A stretch of 64,000 nt of DNA from Alsobacter soli (GTDB lineage Bacteria > Pseudomonadota > Alphaproteobacteria > Rhizobiales > Beijerinckiaceae), in contig NZ_PVZS01000010.1 in assembly GCF_003004785.1 (NCBI RefSeq), forward strand, positions 1 through 64,000. The letters are read 5' to 3'. Each line of letters opens with the position of its first letter. Position 1 is the stretch's first letter. The notes beneath the pieces were generated by a model, which saw only the letters and a program-made list of their open reading frames with translations, had not been told where the DNA came from and made no database searches. A program made the position numbers and the translations under genes. Positions 52,143 through 62,716 of the stretch are shown here, in pieces.

Positions 52143-53747
52143 ATGTCACGCCACGCATCCGCCAAAGGCCTGATCGGCCTGGGGATCGCCGCCCTGTTGA
52201 TGGGCTCGACGGCCGTTTCGGCCAAGACGCTCGTCTATTGCTCGGAAGGCAGCCCCGAGAACTTCACCCCGGCCCTCAACACCACCGGCACCAGCTTCGA
52301 CGCGGCGCGGCCCGTGTTCAACCAACTGGTGGAGTTCGAGCGCGGCACCACCAACGTGGTCCCGGGCCTGGCCGAGAAGTGGGAGATCTCCGACGACGGC
52401 AAGGTCATCACCTTCCACCTCCGCAAGGGCGTGAAGTTCCATTCCACCAAGGACTTCAAGCCGACCCGCGACTTCAATGCGGACGACGTGCTGTTCTCGT
52501 TCAACCGGCAGTGGAAGGAGGACCATCCGTTCCACAAGGTGTCCGGCGGGAAGTACGACTACTTCAACGACATGGACATGCCGAAGCTGCTCAAGAGCAT
52601 CGAGAAGAAGGACGACTATACGGTCGTCATGACGCTCAATGAGCCGAGCGCGCCCATGATGGCCAACCTGGCCATGGACTTCGCCTCGATCCACTCGGCC
52701 GAGTACGGCGACTTCCTGCTGAAGCAGGGCAAGCCCGAGCTCATGGACCAGATCCCGGTCGGCACCGGTCCGTTCACCTTCGTGAACTACCAGAAGGACG
52801 CGGTGATCCGCTTCAAGGCCAACAAGGACTACTTCGGCAAGGAGAAGGCGCTGGTCGACGACCTCGTGTTCGCCATCACGCCGGACCCGACGGCCCGCCT
52901 GGCGAAGCTGCGCAAGGGCGAGTGCCACCATATGGGCTACCCGCGCCCGGCCGACCTGCAGGAGATCAAGAAGGACGCGTCGCTGCAGCTGATGCAGCAG
53001 CCGGGCCTCAACATCGCCTACTGGTCGTTCAACACGCAGAAGCCGCCCTTCGACAAGAAGGAAGTGCGCCAGGCCATGAACATGGCCGTCGACAAGGCGG
53101 CGATCATCCGCGACGTCTACCTGGGCTCGGGCCAGCCGGCCAAGAACCTGATCCCGCCGACGATCTGGTCCTACAACGACAACGTGAAGGACTATCCGTT
53201 CGACCAGGCCAAGGCCAAGGAGCTGCTCGACAAGGCCGGCGTGAAGACGCCGCTCGACATCGACCTCTGGTACATGCCGGTGCAGCGCCCCTACAACCCG
53301 AACGGCAAGCGCATCGCCGAGATGATGCAGGCGGACCTCGCCAAGATCGGCATCAACGCCAAGCTCGTGACCTACGAGTGGGGCGAGTACCGCAAGCGCA
53401 TGCAGCAGGGCGAGCACATCACCGGCCAGCTCGGCTGGACCGGCGACAACGGCGACCCGGACAACTTCTTCTTCCTGCGCGGCTGCGCGGCGGCCCGCCC
53501 GGGCGGCCAGAACCTGTCCAAGTGGTGCAACAAGGAGTTCGACGACCGCCTGAAGAAGGCGGCCGCCTCGGCCGACCAGAAGGAGCGCACCAAGCTGTAC
53601 GAGGAGATGCAGGTCATCCAGAAGGAAGACGCTCCGGACATGACCATCGCGCACTCCATCGTGTTCGAGCCGATGCGCAAGGAAGTGGTCGGCTACAAGA
53701 TGAGCCCCTTCAACCGCCACGAGTTCTATGGGGTCGACCTGAAGTGA
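52143..53747 (+). CDS. Dipeptide ABC transporter binding protein (DppA-like)
   Basis: This 534-residue SBP_bac_5 protein has a Sec leader ending TAVSAKTLVYCSEGSPENF and DppA-like segments throughout: YDYFNDMDMPKLL, PVGTGPFTFVNYQKDAVI, WTGDNGDPDNFFFLRGCAA. It is close to DppA of enteric bacteria (dipeptides, also haem or 5-aminolevulinate). GAGGGGA precedes the ATG at 52143. A 201-bp gap with a strong hairpin separates it from the permease genes. Confidence 0.94.
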   Translation: MSRHASAKGLIGLGIAALLMGSTAVSAKTLVYCSEGSPENFTPALNTTGTSFDAARPVFNQLVEFERGTTNVVPGLAEKWEISDDGKVITFHLRKGVKFHSTKDFKPTRDFNADDVLFSFNRQWKEDHPFHKVSGGKYDYFNDMDMPKLLKSIEKKDDYTVVMTLNEPSAPMMANLAMDFASIHSAEYGDFLLKQGKPELMDQIPVGTGPFTFVNYQKDAVIRFKANKDYFGKEKALVDDLVFAITPDPTARLAKLRKGECHHMGYPRPADLQEIKKDASLQLMQQPGLNIAYWSFNTQKPPFDKKEVRQAMNMAVDKAAIIRDVYLGSGQPAKNLIPPTIWSYNDNVKDYPFDQAKAKELLDKAGVKTPLDIDLWYMPVQRPYNPNGKRIAEMMQADLAKIGINAKLVTYEWGEYRKRMQQGEHITGQLGWTGDNGDPDNFFFLRGCAAARPGGQNLSKWCNKEFDDRLKKAAASADQKERTKLYEEMQVIQKEDAPDMTIAHSIVFEPMRKEVVGYKMSPFNRHEFYGVDLK

Positions 53748-53787
53748 CGGACCTGGAGGGCTCGCCCCCTCCGGCGTGAACGACGCA

Positions 53788-53822
53788 GGACCGGCGGATG
53801 CGCGCAAGCGCTCCGCCGGTCC
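53788..53822 (+). promoter_or_regulatory. Intercistronic hairpin between dppA-like and dppB-like genes
   Basis: A perfect 11-bp stem GGACCGGCGGA/TCCGCCGGTCC with a 13-base loop, no U-tract. Hairpins here usually protect the abundant binding-protein mRNA or attenuate transcription into the permease genes (family knowledge). Confidence 0.65.
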
Positions 53823-53948
53823 GGTCCTTGAGGCATGGGCTTCCGGACGCGCCGCCCTCGCCGCGCTTCCGACCCGGCGAACGGCGCCTTCCATGCATGC
53901 TAGACAGCGGCCGCCGCGGGCGGCGCTGGCGATCCCGCGTAGGATTCG

Positions 53949-54962
53949 ATGATCAAGTTTCTCCTGAAGCGTGCGGCGCTGACGCTGCCCACCTTCTTCG
54001 CCCTGATGTTCGTGACCTTCGTGGCCATCCGCATGGTGCCGGGCGACCCGGTCGAGGTGCGGACCGGCGAACGGGGCATTTCGCCCGAACGCTTGGCCCA
54101 GTTCCGTCATGAGCTCGGGCTCGACCAGCCGATCTGGAAGCAGTTCCTCGACTATGTGTGGCAGCTGCTGCACGGGGACTTCGGCACGTCGATCGTCACC
54201 AACGAGAAGGTGCTGACCGAGTTCTTCTCCCTGTTCCCGGCGACGCTGGAGCTGTCGCTCTCGGCCATGCTGTTCGCCGTGGTCCTGGGCGTCCCAGCCG
54301 GCGTCACCGCCGCCGTGAAGCGCGGTAGCTGGTTCGACCACACGCTCATGGGCGCGGCCGTGACCGGCTTCTCCATGCCGATCTTCTGGTGGGGCCTGCT
54401 GCTGATCATGCTGGTGTCGGAGCGCTGGGGGCTGACCCCGGTGTCCGGCCGCATCGACCTGATCAACTACTACTTCGAGCCGGTCACCGGCTTCATGCTG
54501 ATCGACGCGCTGAGGTCGGACCAGCCGGGCGCGTTCTGGTCGGCGCTGCACCACCTCATCCTGCCCACCATCGTGCTGGGCACGGTGCCGCTCGCCGTGA
54601 TCGCCCGCATGACGCGCTCCTCCATGCTGGAGGTGCTGAGCGAGGACTACGTCCGGACCGCGCGGGCCAAGGGCCTGTCGCCCTTCCGGGTGATCGGCTT
54701 CCATGCCCTGCGCAACGCGCTGATCCCGGTGGTCACCATCGTGGGCCTGCAGGTCGGCACGCTGCTCGCCGGCGCGGTGCTGACTGAGACGATCTTCTCC
54801 TGGCCAGGGGTCGGGAAGTGGCTGATCGAGGCAATCGGCCGGCGCGACTACCCCGCCCTGCAGGGCGGCATTCTGCTCATCTCGTCGATGGTGATCGTCG
54901 TGAACCTCATCATCGACGTCCTGTACGGCGCCATCAACCCGAGGATCCGCCATGGCCGTTGA
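53949..54962 (+). CDS. Dipeptide ABC transporter permease (DppB-like)
   Basis: The 337-residue permease has six membrane spans, the DppB start MIKFLLKRAALTLPTFFALMFVTF and the EAA loop YVRTARAKGLSPFRVIGFHALRNALIPV. It overlaps the DppC-like gene by 11 bases, so the two halves of the channel are translated together. Confidence 0.95.
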   Translation: MIKFLLKRAALTLPTFFALMFVTFVAIRMVPGDPVEVRTGERGISPERLAQFRHELGLDQPIWKQFLDYVWQLLHGDFGTSIVTNEKVLTEFFSLFPATLELSLSAMLFAVVLGVPAGVTAAVKRGSWFDHTLMGAAVTGFSMPIFWWGLLLIMLVSERWGLTPVSGRIDLINYYFEPVTGFMLIDALRSDQPGAFWSALHHLILPTIVLGTVPLAVIARMTRSSMLEVLSEDYVRTARAKGLSPFRVIGFHALRNALIPVVTIVGLQVGTLLAGAVLTETIFSWPGVGKWLIEAIGRRDYPALQGGILLISSMVIVVNLIIDVLYGAINPRIRHGR

Positions 54963-55857
54963 CGCGCTCGCCGCCCAGCCGGCGCAGCCGGCCCCGCCCG
55001 GCCCGCTGCGGGCCTTCTGGGCCTCCTTCTCCGAGAACAAGGGCGCGGTCGGCGGCCTCGTCGTGCTGGTCGTCATCGCCCTGCTGGCGATCTTCGCCCA
55101 CGTCGTGTCGCCCTATTCGCCCTACGAGCAGTTCCGGGACTTCACCAAGCTGCCGCCGGCCTGGGAAGACGGCGGCAACTGGCAGTTCGTCCTGGGCACC
55201 GACGCGCTCGGGCGCGACACGCTGACCCGGCTCATCTACGGCGCACGCATCTCGCTGTTCATCGGCATCGCGGTGATGGCGACGTCCGTGGTGGTAGGCG
55301 TGCTGATGGGCCTCACGGCCGCCTTCCTGGGCGGCGTCGTGGACACCGTGATCATGCGGATCATGGACCTGATCCTGTCCGTGCCCGGACTGGTGCTCGC
55401 CATCCTGGTGGTGGCGGTGCTTGGCCCGAGCCTCACCAACACCATCGTGGCGGTCGCGATCGTGTACCTGCCTAGCTATGTGCGCCTGGTCCGCGCCTCG
55501 GCGCTCGGCGAGCTCGGCAAGGACTATGTCACCGCGTCGCGGGTGGCGGGCGTGGGCACGCTGCGGCTGATGTTCGTCACCATCCTGCCGAACTGCCTGG
55601 CGCCGCTGATCGTGCAGGCTGCGCTCGGCGTGTCCAACGCCATCCTGGAGGCCGCCGCGCTCGGCTTCCTGGGGTTGGGCGCGCAGCCGCCCACGCCCGA
55701 ATGGGGCGCCATGCTGGCGGACAGCCGGGAGTTCATCCGCTCCAACCCGTGGATCGTGACCCTGCCGGGCCTCGCCATCCTGGTCACCGTCGTGGCCATC
55801 AACCTGATGGGCGACGGCCTGCGCGACGCGCTCGATCCCAAGCTGAAGAGGAGCTGA
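54952..55857 (+). CDS. Dipeptide ABC transporter permease (DppC-like)
   Basis: This 301-residue permease has an N-terminal cytoplasmic segment rich in Ala and Pro, the OppC N-domain (FSENKGAVGGLVVLVVIALLAIFAHVVSPY), LGTDALGRDTLTRLIYGAR and the EAA loop YVTASRVAGVGTLRLMFVTILPN. It partners DppB; the ATPase gene follows after four bases. Confidence 0.95.
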   Translation: MAVDALAAQPAQPAPPGPLRAFWASFSENKGAVGGLVVLVVIALLAIFAHVVSPYSPYEQFRDFTKLPPAWEDGGNWQFVLGTDALGRDTLTRLIYGARISLFIGIAVMATSVVVGVLMGLTAAFLGGVVDTVIMRIMDLILSVPGLVLAILVVAVLGPSLTNTIVAVAIVYLPSYVRLVRASALGELGKDYVTASRVAGVGTLRLMFVTILPNCLAPLIVQAALGVSNAILEAAALGFLGLGAQPPTPEWGAMLADSREFIRSNPWIVTLPGLAILVTVVAINLMGDGLRDALDPKLKRS

Positions 55858-55861
55858 ACCG

Positions 55862-56847
55862 ATGAGCCTCCTCGAAATCCGCAACCTCTCTGTGTCGTTC
55901 GCGACTCGCTCCGGGCAGTTCAAGGCCGTGGACGGGGTGGACCTCACCGTGGACCAGAACGACGTCGTCTCCATCGTGGGCGAGTCGGGCTCCGGCAAGT
56001 CCGTGGCGATGCTGGCCGTCATGGGCCTGCTGCCATGGACCGCCACCGTGACCGCGGACGCCATGCGCTTCGACGGCCGCGACCTGCTGACGATCTCGGA
56101 CAGGGACCGCCGCAAGATCATCGGCCGCGACATCGCGATGATCTTCCAGGAGCCGATGACGTCGCTGAACCCGTGCTTCACGGTGGGCTTCCAGTTGGGC
56201 GAAACGCTGAAGACGCATCTCAAGCTGGACCGGGCGGCGCGCAAGAAGCGCGCGATCGAGCTCCTGGAGGAGGTTGGCATCACCGACCCCGCGCGGCGGC
56301 TCTCGGCCTTCCCGCACCAGCTCTCGGGCGGCATGAGCCAGCGCGTCATGATCGCCATGGCGATCGCCTGCCGGCCGAAGCTGCTGATCGCGGACGAGCC
56401 CACCACGGCGCTGGACGTCACCATCCAGGCGCAGATCCTCGACCTGCTGCTGCGGCTCCGGAAGGAGACCGGGATGGGCCTGGTGCTCATCACGCACGAC
56501 ATGGGGGTGGTGGCCGAGACCGCCCACCGCGTGGTGGTGCAGTACGCCGGCCAGCAGGTGGAGAAGCAGGAGACGGCCGGGTTGTTCTCGGACCCGCATC
56601 ACCCCTACACGGCGGCGCTGCTCGCCGCCCTGCCGGAACGGGCGACCGGGCGCATCCTGCCGAGCATCCCGGGCGTGGTGCCGGGCCAGTTCGACCGGCC
56701 CGTCGGGTGCCTGTTCTCGCCGCGCTGCGCCTTCGCGACGGACCTGTGCCGCCGGGTCCCGCCGCCGCCGGCGCCGCCCGAGCTGGGTTCCGCCCTGTGC
56801 CACTACGCCCTGGTGAAGGGTCAGCCCACCAACCGGGAGCAGGCCGC

Positions 56848-56851
<4 letters not shown>
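55862..56851 (+). CDS. Dipeptide ABC transporter ATPase (DppD-like)
   Basis: The 329-residue ATPase has Walker A GESGSGKS near residue 42, signature LSGGMSQR, Walker B LLIADEPTTALD, and the oligo_HPY C-terminal domain with the CLFSPRCAFATDLC cysteine cluster, which in DppD/OppD proteins binds a 4Fe-4S centre. It overlaps the DppF-like start by 4 bases (GTGA). Confidence 0.95.
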
Positions 56852-57816
<965 letters not shown>

Positions 57817-57895
57817 CGCTTCGCCGTCCTAGCGAAGAGGCAACTCAGGCGCAACGGCTGGATGACAGAGGAAGGGAACAGGCGACCGCGCCTGT

Positions 57896-58053
57896 CCGTC
57901 ATTGCGAGCGCAGCGAAGCAATCCAGAGGCGGCCGGGCGCACAGGTTGGCGTCCCGCGGCCGCTGGATTGCTTCGTCGCTGCGCTCCTCGCAAAGACGGG
58001 TGGAGGGCCGCGCGCCTTGTCCTGGATCCCCTTCGCGCGCCTGCAGGGCGCCG
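57896..58053. repeat. Dispersed inverted repeats: GCAATCCAG type plus a half CCTGGATCCCC type
   Basis: At 57896-57999 the arms CATTGCGAGCGCAGCGAAGC and GCTTCGTCGCTGCGCTCCTC form a long imperfect palindrome around a GC-rich centre. A half element of the other family (CCTGGATCCCCTTC to GGGGATGACGG) follows at 58020-58053. Together they fill the 329-bp gap between the DppF-like gene and grpE. Confidence 0.85.
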
Positions 58054-58145
58054 GGGATGACGGCGTGCAGGTGTCGGGCGGAGTCCATACACGGCGCCCG
58101 GCCCGCTGGAGCCCTTCGGTTCGCTAGCAAGGACCGGTGAGAAGC

Positions 58146-58778
58146 TTACGCCTGCTTGTCGACCGAGGCGTCCGCGCCATTGGCGCCGGGCTTGGGGCCG
58201 CCGCGGGCGACGCCGACCAGGGCGGGGCGCAGGACGCGCTCGCCGATGACGAATCCGGGCTGAACCACCTCGAAGACCGAGCCATGCGGCACGGCGGGGT
58301 TCTGGACCTCGAACATGGCCTGATGGAAGTTCGGGTCGAACTTCTCGCCCTTAGGGTCGATCCTGCGGATGCCGTGGCGCTCGAGCGTCTTCAGAAGGTC
58401 GCGCTCGGTGAGCTCCACGCCCTCCTTGAGGGCCTTGAGGGCCTGGTCGGCGGCCTCGGCGGCCTCGGCCGGCAGGCTCTCCAGGGCGCGGCGTAGGTTG
58501 TCCGCCACCGTGAGCATGTCCTTGGCGAAGTTCGTGGTGGCGTAGGCGCGCGCGTCCGCCACTTCCTTCTCGGTGCGACGGCGCAGGTTCTCCATTTCGG
58601 CCAGCGTGCGCAGCACCTTGTCCTTGAGGGACGCATTCTCGGCGTTGAGCGCCTCGATCACCGAATGGATGTCGCGCTCGGGCTCGCCGCCCTGCTGGGC
58701 GCCAGCGCCGGCCGAGGCCTCGGGGCCGTCCGCGGCCGTGTCGACAGCGTTCTCGGTCTGCGGGTCAGGTTGGGTCAT
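58146..58778 (-). CDS. grpE: GrpE, nucleotide exchange factor of DnaK
   Basis: The 210-residue protein has a disordered acidic N-terminus, a long coiled coil (about 35-90) with [22 protein letters not shown], and the C-terminal beta domain with [15 protein letters not shown] and [19 protein letters not shown], the GrpE signature. It releases ADP from DnaK in protein folding. dnaK and hrcA are not in the window. Confidence 0.96.
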   Translation of the reverse strand: MTQPDPQTENAVDTAADGPEASAGAGAQQGGEPERDIHSVIEALNAENASLKDKVLRTLAEMENLRRRTEKEVADARAYATTNFAKDMLTVADNLRRALESLPAEAAEAADQALKALKEGVELTERDLLKTLERHGIRRIDPKGEKFDPNFHQAMFEVQNPAVPHGSVFEVVQPGFVIGERVLRPALVGVARGGPKPGANGADASVDKQA

Positions 58779-58882
58779 GGCGTCGCTTTATACACGGAGA
58801 TGTCTGGAAGATGGCCCGGATATCAGCCTCGCGACGCGGAAAATCAAGGGCGCCTGTGGGGGTGAACGCCTGCGAGCGGTCC

Positions 58883-60076
58883 TTACATGCCTGCCGCGAA
58901 GCTGCGGGGGGCCGCGCTGATCACGCTGGACGAGCCCGCTCCGACCTGCAGCACGGCCAAGCCGCGCTGGTTGGTCCCGTCCTGGCGGAAGCGGAACAGC
59001 CCGTCCGTGCCGACCACCCCCTCCGGGTTGGTGAAGGTCGCCTCGGCGAAGGCCTGGGCGCCGTATTTGCTCGAAAGCGCATTCACGAGGAAGACCGCGT
59101 CGAAAGCCAAAGTGGCGATTCGGGTCGGGTCGGCGCCGAAGCGGGCGCGGTAGCGTGCGGCGAAGTTGTTGAAGCCGGCCTTGTCGGGCGCGGCGTACCA
59201 GCCGCCCTGCAGCACCCTGGAGCCGAACACGCGCGGTTCGTCCCACAGCCCTGTGCCGAGCAGTTGCAGCTTCGCGTCGCCGAGGCCGGCCGCGGCGAGC
59301 GCGGGGGCGACCAGGGCCAGGCCGTCGCCACTGTCCGGCAGGAGCAGGGCGTCCGCCTGATCGCCGAGGGCGGCGATGCGCCTGGCGGCGACCTCGACGG
59401 AGGGCTTGTCCTGGTTGTAGCGCTCCAGCGCGGCGACCCTCACGCCATAGCGGGCCGCAGCCTCCTGGAAGGCGGCGGTGACGACCGTTCCGTAGGCCGT
59501 ATTCGGGATCATGGCGGCGATCGAGCGCTTCCCGCGCGAGGCGGCATAGCCGACGATGCGGTCCACTTCGGATTCCGGCATGAAGCTGAGCAGGTAAACG
59601 CCCCTGGCCGCCACGGCGGCGTCCGTGGAGAAGGCGATCACCGGCTTGCCGGCCTGGCCCGCAACCTGCCCGGCGGCCTGCACGGATGGGGCGAAGAGAG
59701 GGCCGACGATGACTTCGGCGCCCTCCGCCAGCGCCTGCTGGGCCGCCTCGCGGCCTCCGTCGGCGGCGCCCCGGTCGTCCTTGACCAGCAGGGCGACCTT
59801 AGAGTTCGGGAACTCGGCGACAGCCATTTCAGCCGCGTTCCGGAGACTTGCGGCGGCGACGCCGGTCTGCCCGGCGGCCGACAAGGGCAGCAGCAAGGCG
59901 ACGCGCAGCTTGCCGGGCTCGGGCTCCGCCTGGGCCTTGTCGGCCGAAGCGGCCGGCTCGGGCGAGGCGCCCAGCCCGAGGTCGGGCATCGTTCCATTGC
60001 ATCCGGCGGCGCAAAGCGCGAGGGCGCCCGCGCCCATCCCGCGGAGAAGCGCCCTGCGCGACGCGTCCGTTCCCAT
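58883..60076 (-). CDS. LppC-like penicillin-binding-protein activator lipoprotein
   Basis: This 397-residue protein has a lipoprotein signal with lipobox cysteine Cys26 in LCAAGCNG and a basic start (ASRRALLRG) that resembles a Tat motif. The mature part has the type I periplasmic-binding fold of LpoA/LppC: LRVALLLPLSAAGQTGVAAASLRNAAEMA and VIVGPLFAPSVQAAGQVAGQAGKPVIAFSTD. It should help peptidoglycan synthases at the envelope. It is divergent from rsmI, the usual arrangement in this order. Confidence 0.9.
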   Translation of the reverse strand: MGTDASRRALLRGMGAGALALCAAGCNGTMPDLGLGASPEPAASADKAQAEPEPGKLRVALLLPLSAAGQTGVAAASLRNAAEMAVAEFPNSKVALLVKDDRGAADGGREAAQQALAEGAEVIVGPLFAPSVQAAGQVAGQAGKPVIAFSTDAAVAARGVYLLSFMPESEVDRIVGYAASRGKRSIAAMIPNTAYGTVVTAAFQEAAARYGVRVAALERYNQDKPSVEVAARRIAALGDQADALLLPDSGDGLALVAPALAAAGLGDAKLQLLGTGLWDEPRVFGSRVLQGGWYAAPDKAGFNNFAARYRARFGADPTRIATLAFDAVFLVNALSSKYGAQAFAEATFTNPEGVVGTDGLFRFRQDGTNQRGLAVLQVGAGSSSVISAAPRSFAAGM

Positions 60077-60244
60077 CCCTGGCACGACCTGCCCTCTCCC
60101 CTGGCGCGCCCGCCCCCGGGCTCGTCCGGATCCGCCAGGCGCAAGCCTGGCCAGCCGTGATTGCTGACTCCTGTGTACCGGCCCGGCCCGCTTTTGCGAA
60201 GCCGGCGCGGGCGTGCGATGGTCGATCGGACGGGAATCGAGGCA

Positions 60245-61171
60245 ATGACGCAACACAGCCATCACGGGACCGGGGCCGAGCGCCTGTCGGGCTTCACGGC
60301 CTTCGGCATGCGGGCGGAAGCGACGCCCATCGCGCCCGGCCTGCATGTGGTTGCGACTCCCATCGGCAACCTGGGAGACGTGTCGTTCCGCGCGCTGGGC
60401 ACGCTCGCGGCGGCGGCCGCCGTGCTGGCGGAGGACACCCGGGTCACCAAGACCCTGCTGGCGCACTATGGCATCACCACGCCGCTGATCCCCTACCACG
60501 AGCACAACGCCGAGGAGATGCGGCCGCGCATCCTGGCCCGCCTGAAGGAGGGCGAGGCGCTGGCGCTCGTGTCCGACGCGGGCACCCCGCTGGTGTCGGA
60601 TCCCGGCTTCAAGCTGGTGCAGGCGGCGCTCGCGGAGGGCCTGCCGGTCACCGGCGTGCCCGGCCCCTCGGCCGTCCTGGCCGCCCTGGTGGTCGCCGGC
60701 CTGCCCACAGACCGCTTCTTCTTCGAGGGATTCCTGCCGCCCAAGAGCGCAGCCCGGCGCGAGCGGCTGGAGGCCCTGCGGGCCGTACCCGGCACGCTGG
60801 TGTTCTTCGAGTCGCCCCGGCGCGTGGCCGAGATGCTGGCCGACGCGCGCGACGTGCTGGGCGAGCGCCCGGCCGCGGTGGCGCGCGAGCTCACCAAGTA
60901 TTACGAGAACGTCCGCCGTGGCTCCCTGACCGAGCTCGCCGAGCGCTACGCCGGCGAGGACGCGCCCAAGGGGGAGATCGTGGTGCTGATCGGCCCGCCC
61001 GGGCAGGCGGCCGAGGCGAGCGCGGCCGAGAGCGAGGAAGCGATCGACGCGAAGCTGCGCGCGCACCTCGGCAAGCTCTCGGTGAAGGACGCCGTAGCCA
61101 TCGTCGCCCAGGAGACGGGCATGCCCCGCAAGCGCGTCTACGCCCGCGCCGTCGCGCTGGTGAAGGAATAG
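60245..61171 (+). CDS. rsmI: RsmI, 16S rRNA (cytidine-1402-2'-O)-methyltransferase
   Basis: The 308-residue SAM-dependent methyltransferase has HVVATPIGNLGDVSFRAL near residue 40, EDTRVTKTLL, LVSDAGTPLVSDPGF, VPGPSAVLAALVVAGLPTDRFFFEGFLPPK and FFESPRRVAEML, the RsmI/TP_methylase hallmarks. It modifies C1402 in the ribosomal P site. The ATG at 60245 follows GAGG; an ATG at 60218 is possible. The yraN gene follows after two bases. Confidence 0.95.
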   Translation: MTQHSHHGTGAERLSGFTAFGMRAEATPIAPGLHVVATPIGNLGDVSFRALGTLAAAAAVLAEDTRVTKTLLAHYGITTPLIPYHEHNAEEMRPRILARLKEGEALALVSDAGTPLVSDPGFKLVQAALAEGLPVTGVPGPSAVLAALVVAGLPTDRFFFEGFLPPKSAARRERLEALRAVPGTLVFFESPRRVAEMLADARDVLGERPAAVARELTKYYENVRRGSLTELAERYAGEDAPKGEIVVLIGPPGQAAEASAAESEEAIDAKLRAHLGKLSVKDAVAIVAQETGMPRKRVYARAVALVKE

Positions 61172-61173
61172 CC

Positions 61174-61554
61174 GTGGCCAGCCGCCGCGCTCCGTCCGAC
61201 CGTCGGGCGGCGCTGCGGCGGGGGATGCACGCGGAGATTGTCGCGGCCGCGTTCCTGCTCGCGAAAGGCTACAGGATCCTGGCCTGGCGCTACGCCGGGG
61301 ACGGGGGCGAGATCGACCTCGTCTGCCGGCGCGGCGCCGTGATCGCCTTCGTGGAGGTGAAGCAGCGGGCAGACCTGGACGCGGCCGGGTGGGCGATCGG
61401 CCCTGTCAAGCAGCAGCGCTTCCAGCGGGCGGCGCGGCGATGGATCGCCCGCAACCCGTGGGCCTCGGCCATGACGCTGCGCTGCGACGCCGTGCTGCTC
61501 GCGCCCTGGCGGTGGCCGCGGCACATCCCGGACGCGTTCACCCTCTGGATGTGA
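61174..61554 (+). CDS. YraN-family endonuclease-like protein (UPF0102), GTG start
   Basis: This 126-residue protein has the UPF0102 pattern: AEIVAAAFLLAKGYRILAWRY, GEIDLVCRRGAVIAFVEVK (a nuclease-like D-X-n-E-X-K core) and RWIARNP. The role is not established, with DNA or RNA processing suggested by the fold. GTG at 61174 has AAGGA at six bases. It is coupled with rsmI, a conserved neighbour pair in proteobacteria. Confidence 0.92.
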   Translation: MASRRAPSDRRAALRRGMHAEIVAAAFLLAKGYRILAWRYAGDGGEIDLVCRRGAVIAFVEVKQRADLDAAGWAIGPVKQQRFQRAARRWIARNPWASAMTLRCDAVLLAPWRWPRHIPDAFTLWM

Positions 61555-61653
61555 GCTTGCGCGCATGCAAGCTCCCTGCGGGTTGCGCCGCACAGGGAAG
61601 CGGGACAAGGTGCCGGCCCGGCCGGTTCGGCCGCCCGCGTCCAGGAGATCCCC

Positions 61654-62601
61654 ATGCCGTTGACCGTCGCTGTCCAGATGGACCCCATCGAGCGCATCAA
61701 CACCGCTGGGGACTCCACCTTCGCGCTGATGCTCGAGGCGCAGGCGCGCGGACACCGGCTGTTCTACTACACCCCCGACAAGCTCTCGATGCGCGACGGC
61801 GTCGTGACCGCGCCCATGCAGCCGGTTGAAGTGCGGGACGTGAAGGGCGACCACTTCACGCTGGGCGAAATGGAGCGGCGCAACGTGGCCGACATGGACG
61901 TGCTGCTGCTGCGGCAGGACCCGCCCTTCGACCTCGCCTACATCACCACCACGCACCTCCTGGAGCGGGTGCATCCCAGGACGCTGGTGGTGAACAACCC
62001 CATTCACGTGCGCAACGCGCCGGAGAAGATCTTCGTCACCGAGTTTCCGCAGCTCATGCCGCCGACGCTGATCACGCGCGACATGGACGCCATCAACGCC
62101 TTCCGGGAGGAGCACGGCGACATCGTGATGAAGCCGCTCTACGGCAACGGCGGCGCGGCGGTGTTCAAGGTGGGCCGGAAGGACCCGAACTTCGGCTCCC
62201 TGTTCGACCTGTTCTCCGTCACCTTCCGGGAGCCCTGGGTGGTGCAGCGCTTCCTGCCCCAGGTGAGCGAGGGCGACAAGCGCATCATCCTGGTGGACGG
62301 CGTGGCGCTCGGGGCGGTGAATCGCGTGCCCGCGGAGAACGACATCCGCTCCAACATGGTGCGCGGCGGGGCGGCCGAGACCACCATGCTGTCCGACCGC
62401 GAGCGGGAGATCTGCGACACGATCGGCCCGCGCCTGCGCGAGATGGGGCTTATGTTCGTCGGAATCGACGTGATCGCTGGCAACCTTACCGAAATCAACG
62501 TCACGTCGCCCACCGGCATCCGGGCCATCAAGCGCCTGGGCGGGCCGGACCTCGCGGTCTCCATCTGGGAGACGATCGAGGACAAGGTTGGACGGGCCTA
62601 A
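61654..62601 (+). CDS. gshB: Glutathione synthetase
   Basis: The 315-residue prokaryotic GshB has [26 protein letters not shown] at the start, [48 protein letters not shown], and the ATP-grasp core with [15 protein letters not shown] and [14 protein letters not shown]. It joins gamma-glutamylcysteine and glycine using ATP. AGGAG precedes the ATG. Confidence 0.97.
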   Translation: MPLTVAVQMDPIERINTAGDSTFALMLEAQARGHRLFYYTPDKLSMRDGVVTAPMQPVEVRDVKGDHFTLGEMERRNVADMDVLLLRQDPPFDLAYITTTHLLERVHPRTLVVNNPIHVRNAPEKIFVTEFPQLMPPTLITRDMDAINAFREEHGDIVMKPLYGNGGAAVFKVGRKDPNFGSLFDLFSVTFREPWVVQRFLPQVSEGDKRIILVDGVALGAVNRVPAENDIRSNMVRGGAAETTMLSDREREICDTIGPRLREMGLMFVGIDVIAGNLTEINVTSPTGIRAIKRLGGPDLAVSIWETIEDKVGRA

Positions 62602-62609
62602 GCGCTCAG

Positions 62610-62690
62610 CCGTCCTGGCGAGGAGCGCAGCGACGAAGCAATCCAGGACGCGGCGCTGAACCGCCGGATTGCTTCGCCTCGCTATGATGG
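62610..62690. repeat. Dispersed inverted repeat, GCAATCCAG type
   Basis: An 81-bp palindrome with arms GGCGAGGAGCGCAGCGACGA...GCAATCCAGG and CCGGATTGCTTCGCCTCGC, between the convergent gshB and OsmC-like genes. It may serve as a transcript end. Confidence 0.82.
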
Positions 62691-62716
62691 GGCTGTCGCC
62701 CGGGTTTGCGGGCCGC

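Noticed and set aside
52146-55076. Very long antisense open frame (976 codons) opposite the dipeptide importer
   Set aside because: It is the high-GC shadow of the DppA/DppB genes, with an Arg/His/Gly-rich product and no domain.
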